DNA of 64,000 nucleotides from Ensifer adhaerens (lineage in GTDB: Bacteria > Pseudomonadota > Alphaproteobacteria > Rhizobiales > Rhizobiaceae), in NCBI RefSeq assembly GCF_000697965.2, contig NZ_CP015880.1, positions 2,604,001 through 2,668,000 of the forward strand, read 5' to 3'. Position numbers and translations under genes: made by a program. Positions 50,067 to 59,109 of the stretch are shown one piece after another (position 1 is the stretch's first letter; every line of letters begins with the position of its first letter). A model generated the notes under the pieces. The model was not told the DNA's origin. It did not search any database and saw only the letters and a program-made list of their open reading frames with translations.

Positions 50067-51095
50067 TCAGGCAGCCCCTTTCATGGGTGCGCGGCCGAGA
50101 GCCTGCCCCGATGCATCGAAGCGGTGGATGCTGCCGCCGAGCGGCGAGATGTGAATTGTCTCACCCGGCCGGTGATGCGAGGTGCCACCTTCCCGGACGA
50201 TGACCGGTTCGCCAGCGCCGATATCGAGATAAATGTAGCTGTCGGACCCCAGCATTTCGGAATGCACCACCGTTCCCGACCATTGACCCCCACTCGCCTT
50301 GATCTCCAGATGCTCCGCTCGGATGCCGATCGTATGGGCATCGTAGGGCGCAGCCAGTGCGCCGGACAGAAAGTTCATCTTCGGCGAACCGATAAAGCCG
50401 GCGACGAAGACGGAGTTCGGGCTTTCATAGAGTTCGAGCGGCGTGCCGATCTGTTCGACCCGGCCATCCCGTAGCACGCAAATGCGATCGGCCAGTGTCA
50501 TCGCCTCGACCTGGTCGTGGGTGACATAGATCATCGTCGTCTTGTGCATGCTGCGATGCAGCTTGGCGATCTCGATGCGGGTCGCAACGCGCAGCGCCGC
50601 ATCGAGATTGGAGAGCGGCTCGTCGAAGAGAAAGACCTTGGGATCGCGCACGATAGCCCGGCCGATCGCCACGCGCTGGCGCTGGCCGCCGGAGAGCTGC
50701 CGCGGCAGCCGCTGCAGATAGGGCGTCAGCTGCAGCATCTCGGCTGCCGCCTCGACGCGCTTCTTGCACTGCTCCTTGTCCTTGCCGGCAAGCTGCATGC
50801 CGAAGGACATGTTCTCGAATACCGTCATATGCGGGTAAAGCGCATAGGACTGGAACACCATCGCGATGCCGCGCTTCGACGGCGTCAACTGGTTGACCAC
50901 CTGGCCGTCGAAGGACAGCGTGCCCGATGAGATGTCTTCGAGCCCGGCGATCAGCCGCAGCAGCGTGGACTTGCCGCAGCCGGAGGGCCCGACAAAGACC
51001 ATGAATTCGCCGGCCCGGATATCCATGCTGACGCCCTTGATCACCTCGAAGGCGCCGAAGGACTTGCGGATGTTGCGCAATTGGAGCTCTGCCAT
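50067..51095 (-). CDS. thuK: Disaccharide ABC transporter ATP-binding protein ThuK
   Basis: A 342-residue MalK-type ATPase. It has Walker A GPSGCGKST, signature LSGGQRQRVAIGRA, Walker B FLFDEPLSNLDA and a C-terminal TOBE-like regulatory domain (about 240-340). It energises ThuF/ThuG. The start at 51095 begins MAELQLRNIRKSF; upstream in-frame residues are not conserved. Confidence 0.9.
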   Translation of the reverse strand: MAELQLRNIRKSFGAFEVIKGVSMDIRAGEFMVFVGPSGCGKSTLLRLIAGLEDISSGTLSFDGQVVNQLTPSKRGIAMVFQSYALYPHMTVFENMSFGMQLAGKDKEQCKKRVEAAAEMLQLTPYLQRLPRQLSGGQRQRVAIGRAIVRDPKVFLFDEPLSNLDAALRVATRIEIAKLHRSMHKTTMIYVTHDQVEAMTLADRICVLRDGRVEQIGTPLELYESPNSVFVAGFIGSPKMNFLSGALAAPYDAHTIGIRAEHLEIKASGGQWSGTVVHSEMLGSDSYIYLDIGAGEPVIVREGGTSHHRPGETIHISPLGGSIHRFDASGQALGRAPMKGAA

Positions 51096-51106
51096 ATTTT
51101 CTCCCC

Positions 51107-51936
<830 letters not shown>

Positions 51937-51937
<1 letters not shown>

Positions 51938-52920
51938 CAGCGCTCTCCTTCGAGATTGACGCGGCCGAACCACATGTAGGCGACGGTGATCGCCGCGATG
52001 ATCAGGAACAGCATCGTCGAGGCCGCGGCGCCATAGGCGAACTTGTCGAAGTCAAACAGGTTTTCGCGCGCGAGCACCGACATCGTCTTGGTCTTCGCGT
52101 TGTTGGGCGTCAGCACATAGATGAGATCGAAGATGCGCAGCGCATCGAGCATGCGGAAGATCACCGCCACCATCAGCGCCGGCCGGATCAAGGGCAACGT
52201 CAACCGCCAGAAGACCTTGAGCGGATGCACGCCATCGATCTTGGCCGCCTCATAGATATCCGACGGTACCATCTGCAGGCCGGCCAGCATCAGGAGCGCC
52301 ATGAACGGCGTCGTCTTCCAGACGTCGACGATCAAAACGGCGACCATCGCGGTCTCCGGATTGGCGGTCCAGGCGACCTTCTGGCTGATGAGGCCGAGGC
52401 CGAGCAGAAGATCGTTCAGGATGCCGAACTGATCGTTGAGCATCCAGGCCCACATCTTGGCGGACACGATCGTCGGGATCGCCCAGGGAATCAGGATTGC
52501 GGCGCGCACCAGCCCGCGGCCCGGGAAATTCGCATTCAGGACCAGCGCGACGATCAGGCCGAGCACCGTCTCGATGGTGACGGAAACGGCCGAGAACTTC
52601 AGCGTGTTCCAGACGGCGTTCCACCAGGCCGGATCGGCAAGCAGGCCGTTATAGACGGTGCGCCCGCTCTTCAGCGTGATCCAGGAAAGGTAGTTCTTGA
52701 AGCCGACGAACTCGGCGCCTTCGAGGTTGGTCAGCGACGCATTGGTGAAGCTGAAATAGACTGTGCGAATGAGCGGCCAGCCGGCGACGAGTGCCAGCAC
52801 CAGAAGCGTCGGTGCGAGAAAGATCCAGGCGGAGCGGATGCGCTCGGCGTTGAGATCGGAGCGGATCCGGGCCTGCTGCCCAAGGGCGGAAGGCGGGTCT
52901 GCGACGGAAATGTCGGTCAT
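51937..52920 (-). CDS. thuF: Disaccharide ABC transporter permease ThuF
   Basis: A 327-residue MalF-type permease with about six helices and the EAA loop DIYEAAKIDGVHPLKVFWRLTLPLI. The start at 52920 follows AAGGGTGAG; in-frame upstream sequence to 53040 would overlap thuE and is rejected. The 116-bp gap to thuE holds no strong hairpin. Confidence 0.88.
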
Positions 52921-53036
52921 GTCTGTACTCACCCTTGCCATTCGGCGCACGGCCGAGCGGTTGATCGGAGAGAAAAGGCGGTGGCTCGGTGGAGCGAAGG
53001 GAGGCTTGACAAGCACTCCCCTCGCCCCCGGGAGGA

Positions 53037-54299
53037 TCACCAGTTGTCGCCCTTCATCTCGGTGAGTTCGACTTCGAGCAGTTCAAGATTTTCCGCTGCC
53101 GTGCCGTTGCCGGAAAGCGAGTTGTGCACCGCGTTCCAGAACTTGGCGGAAACCTCGTTGTATTTGACCTTGGTGACGGCCGACGGGCGCGGCACCGCGC
53201 TTTCGAAGATCGGTTTCCAGGCCGGCATGAACGGCTGGGCCTTGGCGACCTCCGCATCGTCGTAGAGTGCGGCAACCGTCGGCAGGTTCGAAAGCTCGAT
53301 CGCCCGGCGCTTCTGCACCTCGGCGGACGACAGGAACTTGGCGAGCGCAATCGCCGCCTCCTGGTCGTCGGAATATTTGGAGACGGCGACGTTCCAGCCG
53401 CCGAGCGTCGAAGACGGCTGGTCACCATCGGTGGCCGTCGGCAGCGGCGCGACGGCAAACTTGCCCTTCACAGCGCTGTCATCGCCATTGCCGAGCGCAT
53501 AGGCATAGGGCCAGTTGCGCATGAAGACGGAATTGCCGGTCTGCCAGACCCCGCGCGATTCCTCCTCCTGATAGGCAAGCACGCCCTGCGGCGAGATCGT
53601 GCCGACCCATCCCTTGATCCGGTCGATTGCGGCGGCCGCCTTCTCGTTGTTGATCGAGATCGTGCCGTCGGGCTCGACGATCTGGCCACCGCCCGACGAC
53701 TTGACCCATTCGAGTGCGTTGCAGGTCAGGCCCTCATAGGCATTGCCCTGGAAGACATAGCCCCAGAGATCGGCTTGGCCGGCGGCCCGCTCCTTCTCCT
53801 GGATTTCCTTGGCGGTCGCAGCCAGCTCGTCCCAGGTCTTCGGCGGCGTCTTGCCGTATTTTTCGAGCAGGTCCTTGCGATAGAACAGTGCCGGTGCATC
53901 GGTGAAAACCGGCAAGGCCACGAGGCGACCGTTCACCGTCTGCGAAGCGATGATCGACGGGAAGTGCTGGCCAACAACGTCCTTTGCCGCCTCCGTCAGA
54001 TCGACGAACTGGTCGGCCAGTTGCGGCGCCCAGACGACATCGGTCTGGTAGACGTCGACATCCTTGTTTCCGGCGGCAAGCCACAGCCGGTACTGGCTGA
54101 ACTGCTCGCTGCTCGATGGCGGCATGGTGACCAGGCTCACCTTGTGCCCGGTCTGCTTCTCGAAAATGTCCAGCTGTTCGCGAATGAAATGGACGTTCTT
54201 CCCGGTCGTGTTGGCGGCGAGCGAAAGCTCGGCGGCGCCAGCCGTCCCGGCTGCAACGATTGCGGCACAAAAACTCAGCACATTGAGCGTGGTTGTCAT
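53037..54299 (-). CDS. thuE: Trehalose/disaccharide-binding periplasmic protein ThuE
   Basis: A 420-residue family 1 sugar-binding protein with a signal peptide cleaved near GAA (residue 23). It has features such as DVYQTDVVWAPQLADQFVDLT, LPVFTDAPALFYRKDLLEKYGK and GGWNVAVSKYSDDQEAAIALAKFL. The ATG at 54299 follows AGGAGGAG. It leads the thuEFGKAB operon. Confidence 0.9.
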   Translation of the reverse strand: MTTTLNVLSFCAAIVAAGTAGAAELSLAANTTGKNVHFIREQLDIFEKQTGHKVSLVTMPPSSSEQFSQYRLWLAAGNKDVDVYQTDVVWAPQLADQFVDLTEAAKDVVGQHFPSIIASQTVNGRLVALPVFTDAPALFYRKDLLEKYGKTPPKTWDELAATAKEIQEKERAAGQADLWGYVFQGNAYEGLTCNALEWVKSSGGGQIVEPDGTISINNEKAAAAIDRIKGWVGTISPQGVLAYQEEESRGVWQTGNSVFMRNWPYAYALGNGDDSAVKGKFAVAPLPTATDGDQPSSTLGGWNVAVSKYSDDQEAAIALAKFLSSAEVQKRRAIELSNLPTVAALYDDAEVAKAQPFMPAWKPIFESAVPRPSAVTKVKYNEVSAKFWNAVHNSLSGNGTAAENLELLEVELTEMKGDNW

Positions 54300-54359
54300 T
54301 GGGTCGACTCCTCCTGTTCCCCCTCCCACCGCACGAAAGCTCCTCGGCAAATTCGAAAG

Positions 54360-54367
54360 CGGTTTGG
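54360..54367. promoter_or_regulatory. CGGTTTGG block, copy 1 (candidate LacI half-site)
   Basis: CGGTTTGG flanked by AAAG and ATAA, near the 5' side of thuE. It matches a second block at 54545. A half-site reading only, as it is not symmetric. Confidence 0.4.
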
Positions 54368-54444
54368 ATAAGAAAAAGTTGGCAGAAGACGGAAAAACTG
54401 TCAATCCACACACTTAGAAAAGTCCATTTGGCGTGGATTATTAC

Positions 54445-54459
54445 AAATAATCGTTATTT
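54445..54459. promoter_or_regulatory. 15-bp palindrome in the thuR-thuE region
   Basis: Perfect arms AAATAA and TTATTT around TCG. It is AT-rich, so chance symmetry is possible. It lies midway between the divergent genes. Confidence 0.45.
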
Positions 54460-54544
54460 TTCAACAAAATAGCAATGGGAGAAAAAAATCGACCGCCCCT
54501 CACAGAACCCCATAAAATCAAAGGGGAACTGTATTAATTTAAAA

Positions 54545-54552
54545 CGGTTTGG
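54545..54552. promoter_or_regulatory. CGGTTTGG block, copy 2 (candidate LacI half-site)
   Basis: CGGTTTGG flanked by AAAA and TAAA, 185 bp from copy 1 and about 110 bp before the regulator start. With copy 1 it could allow DNA looping. Confidence 0.4.
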
Positions 54553-54663
54553 TAAAATACATACCCGGCCTGTAGAACCTAGCGTCCCCGACAAACCGAT
54601 TGTTACGGGCAGCGAAGGTGTATATTTCTGGGACCGGGCTAGGCTTGAGGAAACGCATTTCGA

Positions 54664-55683
54664 ATGAAGCTGAGGGAGTTCGCACAACAACTGGGGCTTT
54701 CGCCGACGACGGTCAGCCGGGCGCTGAGCGGTTATCCCGAAGTCAGCGAAAAGACGCGCAAGCGCGTGGCCGAAGAGGCAACCCGCCTTGGCTATCGTCC
54801 GAACATCAATGCGGTGCGGCTCGCCACCGGTCGGGCCGGCGCGATCGGCGTGGTCATGGGCCGCTCCGGCGAGTTCCATTTTTCCGAGTTCATGGGTGGC
54901 CTGGCCGAACGGCTCGGCACCGAGGATATCGACATTCTCGTCAGCCCAATGGACGACAAGAACCCCACGGGCGAAATCCAGCTCTATAGCCGGCTCGCCG
55001 TCAGCGGCCGCGTCGACGCCGTGATCGTACACTCGCCCGAACCGAACGACGAGCGCATCGCCCTCCTCCACAAGCTCGGCATGCCCTTCCTCGTGCACGG
55101 GCGCTCCGATATCGACGTGCCGCACGCCTGGCTCGACATCGACAACGAAGGCGCGATCCGCCGCGCGACCTCGCATCTCATCGATCTCGGCCATCGCCGC
55201 ATCGCCATGATCAACGGCCGGCAGGGCCGCACTTTCTCGCTTCACCGCGACAAGGGGTACCGCGACGCGCTGCAGGCGCGCGGCATCGCCTTCGATCCGC
55301 GCCTCGTCGCCCATGGCAACTTTACCGACGAACTCGGCTTTCGCTTCGCGCGCTCGTTCCTGGAGCAGACGCCTCGCCCGACCGCCTTCGTTGCCGGCTC
55401 GATGATGACAGCGCTCGGCATCTACCGGGCAGCACGGTCCATGGGCCTGGAGATCGGCCGCGAGGTCTCGGTCATCGCCCATGACGACGTTTTCCCTTAC
55501 CTCACGGCCGACAACATGGTTCCGTCGCTCTCGGCGACACGCTCTTCGATGCGGGCGGCGGGCGCGCGCTCGGCCGACCTCGTGCTGCAGCTTCTCTCAG
55601 GCCGGCCGACCGAAGAGGTTCACGAACTCTGGCCGGTGGAACTGATCCTCAGGGAATCGACCGCGCCACCGCAGGGCGCTTGA
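54664..55683 (+). CDS. thuR: LacI-family regulator of the thu operon
   Basis: A 339-residue LacI-type regulator. It has an N-terminal helix-turn-helix (LREFAQQLGLSPTTVSRAL), the hinge SGYPEVSEKTRKRV and a periplasmic-binding-like effector domain. It is divergent from thuE, the arrangement known for ThuR. Sugar effector presumably trehalose or related disaccharide. Confidence 0.87.
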   Translation: MKLREFAQQLGLSPTTVSRALSGYPEVSEKTRKRVAEEATRLGYRPNINAVRLATGRAGAIGVVMGRSGEFHFSEFMGGLAERLGTEDIDILVSPMDDKNPTGEIQLYSRLAVSGRVDAVIVHSPEPNDERIALLHKLGMPFLVHGRSDIDVPHAWLDIDNEGAIRRATSHLIDLGHRRIAMINGRQGRTFSLHRDKGYRDALQARGIAFDPRLVAHGNFTDELGFRFARSFLEQTPRPTAFVAGSMMTALGIYRAARSMGLEIGREVSVIAHDDVFPYLTADNMVPSLSATRSSMRAAGARSADLVLQLLSGRPTEEVHELWPVELILRESTAPPQGA

Positions 55684-55704
55684 GGACAGGCGCTGCCGAC
55701 CGCT

Positions 55705-56046
55705 TCAGTGGAAGGTCGACTTGGAAAAGAGATTGAGGACCACCACGCCTGCTATGATCAGCCCCAGTCCGAGGATCGCCGCCAGATCGAGCTTCTGCCC
55801 GAAGGCGAAGTAACCGACGAGCGAAATGAGCACGATGCCGAGCCCGCTCCACACCGCATAGGCGATGCCGACGGGGATGAAGCGCAGCGTGTAGGACAGG
55901 AAGAAGAAGGCGATCGCATAGCAGACCACCATCATCACCGTCGGCCCCAGCCGGGTGAAATGCTGTGCGGCCTGCATCGCCGAGGTGCCGAGCACTTCGA
56001 AGACGATGGCTGCAACCAGGACGGTATAGAGCATGGCGGGGTTCAT
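55705..56046 (-). CDS. Small multidrug resistance (SMR) efflux protein
   Basis: A 113-residue four-helix transporter. The first helix has VFEVLGTSAM with the essential glutamate, and the GIAYAVWSGLGIVLISLVGY segment is diagnostic of EmrE/QacE-type pumps. It exports cationic drugs or guanidinium-like compounds. The ATG at 56046 follows GGAGT. It lies about 120 bp beyond a TetR gene on the same strand and may be controlled by it. Confidence 0.88.
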   Translation of the reverse strand: MNPAMLYTVLVAAIVFEVLGTSAMQAAQHFTRLGPTVMMVVCYAIAFFFLSYTLRFIPVGIAYAVWSGLGIVLISLVGYFAFGQKLDLAAILGLGLIIAGVVVLNLFSKSTFH

Positions 56047-56069
56047 CGGGGACTCCATTCCGGACCAGA

Positions 56070-56115
56070 GCAGTTCCAGGAAAAGTGCAAAGCGGTTTTC
56101 CGTCCGGAACTGCGT
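56070..56115 (-). repeat. Rhizobial intergenic repeat, copy 1
   Basis: Reverse-orientation copy sharing the core ACGGAAAACCGCTT and GCACTTTTCCTGGAA with two copies near 58.1 kb. It lies just upstream of the SMR gene. Confidence 0.7.
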
Positions 56116-56166
56116 GATTTCAAAGACTTAGATCACTCCAGTGTTTCGATAAAACGATGAAGTTAT

Positions 56167-56727
56167 CTATTGCGCCGAAAGCGCCTTGAGATTTTCAACC
56201 AGACCGACCCGCGCCTCCGCATCGAGGTCGTGGCTCTGCATCAGATCCGCGAGCCAGACGCCGTCGCAGGCGAAACGCGCAAGCACGCAGCCGGTCGAAC
56301 CGTCCGTCTCCGCAAACTCCGCCGATCGCCGGCCGACCCAGTCGCGCCAACGGCTCTTCAGATGCGGCTCGGCAATCAGCGCGATGGTCAGCATGCGCCA
56401 GCCCGGCACGTCTGTTGCCGGATCGAGCGCGAAGCAGACATCGATATAGGCGCGGGTGAAGCGCCCCTTCGCCACCGGATCGCGCGCCATCGCCGCCTCG
56501 ATCTCGCGATCGAACCGTGTCACCAGGTCGTCGAACAGCCCGTCGAGCAGCGCGAGCTTGTTCGGGAAATGGTGCAGCAGCCCGCCCTTGCTGACCCCGG
56601 CTGCCTGCGACACGGCATCGAGCGTGATGCCAGCCACGCCCTGCTCGTGCGAAAGGCGTGCGGCAACCTCCAGCAATTGCTGGCGCACCTGTTCCGGCTG
56701 TTTCTTGCGACGATGAGCTTCGGTCAT
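56167..56727 (-). CDS. TetR/AcrR-family repressor
   Basis: A 186-residue regulator. The N-terminal helix-turn-helix runs from about residue 12 to 55 (LDAVSQAAGVSKGGLLHHFPNK) and is followed by a TetR-like ligand domain. A perfect inverted repeat lies just upstream of its start. It probably represses itself and the adjacent SMR pump or the divergent haemoglobin gene. Ligand unknown. Confidence 0.87.
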   Translation of the reverse strand: MTEAHRRKKQPEQVRQQLLEVAARLSHEQGVAGITLDAVSQAAGVSKGGLLHHFPNKLALLDGLFDDLVTRFDREIEAAMARDPVAKGRFTRAYIDVCFALDPATDVPGWRMLTIALIAEPHLKSRWRDWVGRRSAEFAETDGSTGCVLARFACDGVWLADLMQSHDLDAEARVGLVENLKALSAQ

Positions 56728-56741
56728 GCACCCATAAAGAT

Positions 56742-56755
56742 ACCGTCTGGACGGT
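56742..56755. promoter_or_regulatory. Perfect palindrome, candidate TetR operator
   Basis: ACCGTC-TG-GACGGT, 15 bases from the regulator's start codon and about 115 bp before the haemoglobin gene on the other strand. This is a typical TetR-type operator shape. Confidence 0.75.
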
Positions 56756-56869
56756 TTGTCAAGAGAAGTGTTGTTTGACCGCGATGAAACGCCGCAAATT
56801 CCGCGTTCTGAAAACCGTTGTCCGCCCGGTCGCGGCGCGCTAGGACCGAACGAACGAAGGACGCAGAGC

Positions 56870-57262
56870 ATGGCGGAACCGGAAACCACGACCCTCTACG
56901 AAGCCATCGGCGGTGACCCGACGGTCCGCGCCCTGACGCGCCGTTTCTATGAGCTGATGGACACGTTGCCAGAAGCGGCGCGCTGCCGTGCCGTGCATCC
57001 GCCCGATCTTTCCGGAAGCGAAGAGAAGTTTTACGAGTACCTGACCGGCTGGCTCGGCGGGCCGCCCATCTATGTCGAAAAGCGCGGCCATCCGATGCTG
57101 CGCCGTCGCCATTTCGTCGCCGAGATCGGGCCTGAGGAACGGGACGAGTGGCTGCTTTGCTTTACCCGCGCGCTTGAGGAAACGATCGACCATCCGAAGC
57201 TCCGGCAGATCATCCTCGACCCGATCACCCGCCTCGCCCTTCACATGCAGAACAAGGAATGA
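56870..57262 (+). CDS. Group II truncated haemoglobin
   Basis: A 130-residue 2-on-2 globin. The TLYEAIGGDPTVRALTRRFYELMD start, FYEYLTGWLGGPPIYVEKRGHPMLRRRHFVAEI with the proximal histidine, and the C-terminal WLLCFTRALEE are characteristic of the trHbO group. It binds O2 or NO, protecting against nitrosative stress or helping respiration. The ATG at 56870 follows ACGCAGAGC. Its stop overlaps the next gene by 4 bp. Confidence 0.9.
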   Translation: MAEPETTTLYEAIGGDPTVRALTRRFYELMDTLPEAARCRAVHPPDLSGSEEKFYEYLTGWLGGPPIYVEKRGHPMLRRRHFVAEIGPEERDEWLLCFTRALEETIDHPKLRQIILDPITRLALHMQNKE

Positions 57263-57633
57263 CCATGTCGCACAGCGGATTTCGCGCCACGACGCTATTT
57301 GTTGCCGGTTTGATGGGCCTGACCGGCGTCGTCAGCGCGGCCGCCGCTTCGCATGGCGACGACCCGAGGCTGCTTGCCGGCATTTCGGCGATGTGCCTCG
57401 CCCACGCCCCGGCGTTGGTGGCGCTCTACGCCGCCTGGCCGCACTTTCGAACGGCGGCCGTTGCCGCGCTCCTGATCGCGGCTGGCACGGCGCTGTTTTC
57501 GGCCGATCTCGCCATGCGCCATGTTGCAGGCCACGGTCTCTTCCCGATGTCCGCTCCGCTCGGCGGCACGACGATTATGGCGGGGTGGCTCGCCGTTTCG
57601 CTCGGCGCCTTCCTGCCGAAGAAGACGGCCTGA
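57259..57633 (+). CDS. DUF423 family membrane protein
   Basis: A 124-residue protein with about four helices and the DUF423 end LGGTTIMAGWLAVSLGAF. The ATG overlaps the globin stop (ATGA), so the two are coupled. Function unknown. Confidence 0.82.
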   Translation: MTMSHSGFRATTLFVAGLMGLTGVVSAAAASHGDDPRLLAGISAMCLAHAPALVALYAAWPHFRTAAVAALLIAAGTALFSADLAMRHVAGHGLFPMSAPLGGTTIMAGWLAVSLGAFLPKKTA

Positions 57634-57646
57634 CCCCAAAACAATC

Positions 57647-57676
57647 CGCCTCCCGGAGAGGTCCATCCGGGAGGCG
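57647..57676. terminator. Bidirectional terminator between convergent genes
   Basis: A 10-bp stem (CGCCTCCCGG / CCGGGAGGCG) with a 10-base loop. The minus-strand side is followed by GATTGTTTTGG; the plus-strand side has only a weak AATAA. It serves the convergent DUF423 and monooxygenase genes. Confidence 0.7.
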
Positions 57677-57721
57677 AATAACACGCAAAATCAGGATCAT
57701 ATGTCCGCGCCGGCGCGCGGA

Positions 57722-58036
57722 TCAGGCGCCTTCAACGGCCGAAAAACCCTCGAACTTCGGCGGACCGAGATACATCGCCCTGTTCTCGCCGGCGTTCTTG
57801 TGGGCCGCGCGAAAATTCTCCGACTTGGTCCAGGCTGAAAACGAATCCTTGTCCTTCCAGACCGAGTTCGAGACGAAGAGCGTGTAGCCCTCCTCCGGCA
57901 CGCTGTCGCCGCGCAGCAGATGGAAGGAAACGAAGCCGGGCATTTCGGAAAGGCTGGAATCGCGCCCCTTCCACACCGCTTCGAAAGCCTCCTCGTGGCC
58001 GATGGCGATACGAAAACGGTTCATGGCAACAAACAT
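57722..58036 (-). CDS. hmuQ: IsdG/HmuQ-type haem-degrading monooxygenase
   Basis: A 104-residue ferredoxin-like-fold (ABM) protein. The three IsdG-family catalytic residues can be placed at N6 (MNRFR), W69 (FSAWTKSE) and H79 (RAAHKNAG). The C-terminal YLGPPKFEGF matches rhizobial/Brucella HmuQ/BhuQ proteins. It probably opens haem to release iron in the cytoplasm. AGGAGACCAAG precedes the ATG. The haem-uptake genes are 3 kb away. Confidence 0.83.
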   Translation of the reverse strand: MFVAMNRFRIAIGHEEAFEAVWKGRDSSLSEMPGFVSFHLLRGDSVPEEGYTLFVSNSVWKDKDSFSAWTKSENFRAAHKNAGENRAMYLGPPKFEGFSAVEGA

Positions 58037-58092
58037 CTTGGTCTCCTAGGTCCTTTCGCCGATACGGCGAAACGATCTGAATCTTTAAACGG

Positions 58093-58139
58093 ACGCAACC
58101 CCGCACGGAAAACCGCTTCGCACTTTTCCTGGAATTGCT
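58093..58139 (+). repeat. Rhizobial intergenic repeat, copy 2
   Basis: Shares the ACGGAAAACCGCTTCGCACT and TTTCCTGGAATTGCT blocks with copy 3, 56 bp away. It lies in the gap between the monooxygenase gene and a small unknown gene. Confidence 0.72.
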
Positions 58140-58148
58140 TCCTAGCTT

Positions 58149-58195
58149 ACGCATTTCCGGACGGAAAACCGCTTCGCACTTTTCCTGGAATTGCT
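58149..58195 (+). repeat. Rhizobial intergenic repeat, copy 3
   Basis: Direct copy of the preceding repeat, differing mainly at the left end (TTTCCGG). Its last bases overlap the stop end of the small minus-strand gene at 58194. Confidence 0.72.
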
Positions 58196-58463
58196 AGGCA
58201 CTTTCCTTCTTGAGGGCGGCATCGCTTGTGGCCCGTGGAAAGGCGAGGATAGTTCCTTCCTTCGGCTCCGCAAGCCCGAACGGGTCGCGCACCGGCGGGC
58301 GCGCCTGCCAGGTGGGGAACTCGGCGACGTTGGTATTCTCTTCCACCATCCGCGCCCGTCGCGTCAGGATCTCGTAGAGCTCGGGCACCAGGCCGTCGCC
58401 CTGCTGGGCCGCCAGCTTGTGCAAGCCGATCATCATGGCGAGGTCGGGACGTTCTTCGTTCAT
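58194..58463 (-). CDS. Small hypothetical protein in the haem region
   Basis: An 89-residue soluble protein, not recognised. The N-terminal part is helical (MMIGLHKLAAQQGDGLVPELYEILTRRARM). The C-terminal half is Pro-rich and ends in a Lys/Glu tail. It sits 29 bp after the DUF2325 gene on the same strand, so it is likely co-transcribed and iron-controlled with it. A weak ribosome site precedes the ATG. Confidence 0.6.
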   Translation of the reverse strand: MNEERPDLAMMIGLHKLAAQQGDGLVPELYEILTRRARMVEENTNVAEFPTWQARPPVRDPFGLAEPKEGTILAFPRATSDAALKKESA

Positions 58464-58492
58464 TGCAAATTCTCGTCTTGTCTTTCAGAGGA

Positions 58493-58906
58493 TTAGCGCT
58501 CGTTGCGGCTGGTGGTCAGGTCCTGGAGCGCGCGTTCCAGGCTCGACTTCGAGCCGTTGCGCAGCGGCACGAAGGCCTTGCCCCACTTCTTGCAGCCGGT
58601 CTTCACGCGAAGACATGCGTCATGGCTGATGCAGTCGATCGGGCAGAAGACGCAATCGACAGACGGCAGCACGCGGTCGATACGCGAAACGGCCTCACGC
58701 AGGCCACCGTCGTGGTGCAACAACTCGGCGCCGAAGGAGCTGGCGATTTCGCGCAAGTGCGCCACCTGGCAATCACGGCCACCGACATACAGGAAGCTGC
58801 GCCCTTCGAGCGTCGCCTTGCCGGCCTCCTGGCGGGCCTCGACCGGTTCCGAACCCGAGCGACCCTTGCCGTTCTTCGCCGCATTCTGGTGACGCTTGCC
58901 GCGCAT
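58493..58906 (-). CDS. DUF2325 domain protein
   Basis: A 137-residue protein. After a basic start (MRGKRHQN), the DUF2325 domain spans about 40-130 with FLYVGGRDCQVAHLREIASSFGAELLHHDGG. The cysteines in VFCPIDCISHDACLRVKTGCKKWG could bind metal or haem. The start at 58906 follows GGAGAAG. Its promoter contains a degenerate RirA-like box. Function unknown; the haem neighbours suggest an iron or haem link. Confidence 0.75.
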   Translation of the reverse strand: MRGKRHQNAAKNGKGRSGSEPVEARQEAGKATLEGRSFLYVGGRDCQVAHLREIASSFGAELLHHDGGLREAVSRIDRVLPSVDCVFCPIDCISHDACLRVKTGCKKWGKAFVPLRNGSKSSLERALQDLTTSRNER

Positions 58907-59045
58907 GCAATCTTCTCCGTCTGGTCGCGCAACAAGGGCCTTCGTCAGGCAGCCGGTCGCATCGGGATATCCTCTCGACACACACCCTTCGGCTGCGTGA
59001 CGAGGGCAACCTATTAAACTTGATAAACAGAGTAAAGTATAAACA

Positions 59046-59060
59046 GGAGTTTTCTAATCA
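59046..59060 (-). promoter_or_regulatory. Degenerate RirA-type iron box upstream of the DUF2325 gene
   Basis: On the minus strand TGA-N9-TCC (TGATTAGAAAACTCC), one base from the TGA-N9-TCA consensus. It lies 140 bp before the DUF2325 start in an AT-rich promoter-like stretch. Confidence 0.4.
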
Positions 59061-59109
59061 TATTTTTTCTTGCAGCTTCTGCGCGAATCCCACCAGCAAG
59101 GGGAGAAGG

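Larger units (their letters stand above)
54300..54663. promoter_or_regulatory. thuE / thuR divergent control region
   Basis: A 364-bp strongly AT-rich gap between the disaccharide operon and its LacI regulator. It holds a palindrome AAATAA-TCG-TTATTT (54445-54459) and two similar 16-bp blocks with CGGTTTGG at 54360 and 54545, 185 bp apart. These are candidate LacI-family sites for repression and looping. Confidence 0.65.

Noticed and set aside
58093..58195. CRISPR array
   Set aside because: Only two direct copies with a spacer of about 9 bp and no cas genes; it is an intergenic repeat.
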